Under the pieces are notes generated by a model. That model worked only from the letters and a program-made list of their open reading frames with translations, ran no database searches and was not told the DNA's origin. Below are positions 63,402 to 64,000 of a stretch of 64,000 nucleotides of DNA, one piece after another (positions within the stretch are counted from its first letter, which is position 1; the number at the start of each line of letters is the position of its first letter). Both the position numbers and the translations under genes were made by a program. The DNA comes from Margaritifera margaritifera (taxonomy: Eukaryota; Mollusca; Bivalvia; Unionida; Margaritiferidae). Where the stretch lies: contig JAQPZY010001695.1 of assembly GCA_029931535.1 (NCBI GenBank), forward strand, positions 2,105,001-2,169,000, in the 5' to 3' direction.

Positions 63402-64000
63402 GATGGATCGATAGATAGACAAATGGACGGAGACGGAGGAACGGACGGATGGACAGACGACGAGCTGGCGGGCGGACGGATAAACAGACAGATGGGAGGG
63501 AGGGGTAGAAGGAAAATATAGACATACCTATGATGGGAACACTTGCCAAGAAGGATTTATTGTGTTATCAAAACTTAAAACACCTATACTTTTTCTTTCT
63601 CTCATCTACAGTGGCACATTCGAGAATATGAATGAAATTTAAAAGGAATGCGATTTAAAATTAGATAAGAATGTACAAACACATAAAAATAAATCCACTA
63701 TCTCTTTAACACCACCCAAAACAGAAAGACGGTAAATTTGACATGCTTTTATGTTCTTGAATTAAAAATGTATTACCGACATTTGTATTCAAACAACAGT
63801 CTAAGCAGGAAATATCAGCTCAGGATATATCTGGCTTGCATCGCTGGCTAGTCTCGTAGATAAAGAAGTTGCTGATACGAACTTTTTTTTTGTTTTTGTT
63901 TGTTCGTGACGCTATATTTATAACCACTGAGAGTAAGATAAGCAAGGCATATGTCTATTACTCAGGAAGTCTAGCTTGTAAAAGTTGCACTAAAATTGAT
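63401..64000. other. Non-coding, no gene recognised
   Basis: GGAC-rich low complexity to about 63,510, then ordinary AT-rich sequence with a T run at 63,884. Confidence 0.4.

Overview
This is AT-rich metazoan nuclear DNA packed with repeats. Three features suggest a mollusc, most likely a bivalve: tandem cassettes of the style known from bivalve genomes (contact-aided 'tttcatgaagatatc' and 'caagatggctgcc' types), abundant Penelope-like, LINE and hAT remnants, and widely spaced small exons. The species call is inference. There are no bacterial-style operons. Nearly all long open frames come from microsatellites or transposon palindromes, not genes.

Layout. (1) 1-21 kb holds the terminal exon of a plus-strand gene at about 4.0 kb, probably a katanin-like AAA ATPase of KATNAL2 type. 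The rest is non-coding and carries about 17 copies of one MITE of about 220 bp (called family A here). Family A is built from nested palindromes: TIRs, two hairpins, and a palindrome in each hairpin loop. Other TA-target MITEs, a nested MITE-in-MITE and an hAT MITE with target duplications also lie here. Family A stops abruptly at about 21.1 kb. (2) 21-28 kb holds a possible secreted-protein first exon (23.6 kb), a higher-order 62-bp satellite (22.9 kb), a perfect 49-bp inverted repeat (24.1 kb), a TTAA-flanked element (25.2 kb) and a minus-strand hAT-type gene missing its middle (25.9-26.5 kb). (3) 28.3-32.8 kb is an intron-bearing pseudogene of a metazoan integrase-core (DDE) protein. Its in-frame TGA codons sit where Arg CGA is expected. 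(4) 33-44 kb holds an hAT-like element, cassette repeats, a frameshifted HECT terminal exon (37.5-37.8 kb, minus) beside the longer inverted copy of the nested element from 11.7 kb, and a 19-unit 21-bp minisatellite. (5) 44.6-45.7 kb has two phase-compatible minus-strand exons of an unrecognised gene. (6) 46-50.5 kb holds an hAT C-terminus, the second inverted copy of the higher-order satellite, two hAT MITEs with 8-bp target duplications, and a minus-strand L1/Tx1-like LINE. (7) 52.3-57.4 kb is retroelement-dense: the 3' end of another LINE with an ATT tail, a nearly full-length but broken Penelope-like element containing an in-frame 36-bp minisatellite, and two minus-strand Penelope endonuclease fragments. 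(8) 57.4-64 kb is mostly anonymous, with microsatellites, an inverted-repeat element and a tRNA-like SINE head.

The window therefore samples the ends or interiors of perhaps four host genes (3.98, 23.6, 37.5 and 44.6-45.7 kb), embedded in decayed mobile elements. No complete host gene is contained. The most unusual signals are the family A architecture and its sharp boundary, the B-A-A higher-order satellite at two inverted loci, the perfect 49-bp foldback, and minisatellites that were born inside mobile elements. I found no tRNA or rRNA gene, CRISPR array or prokaryotic feature.
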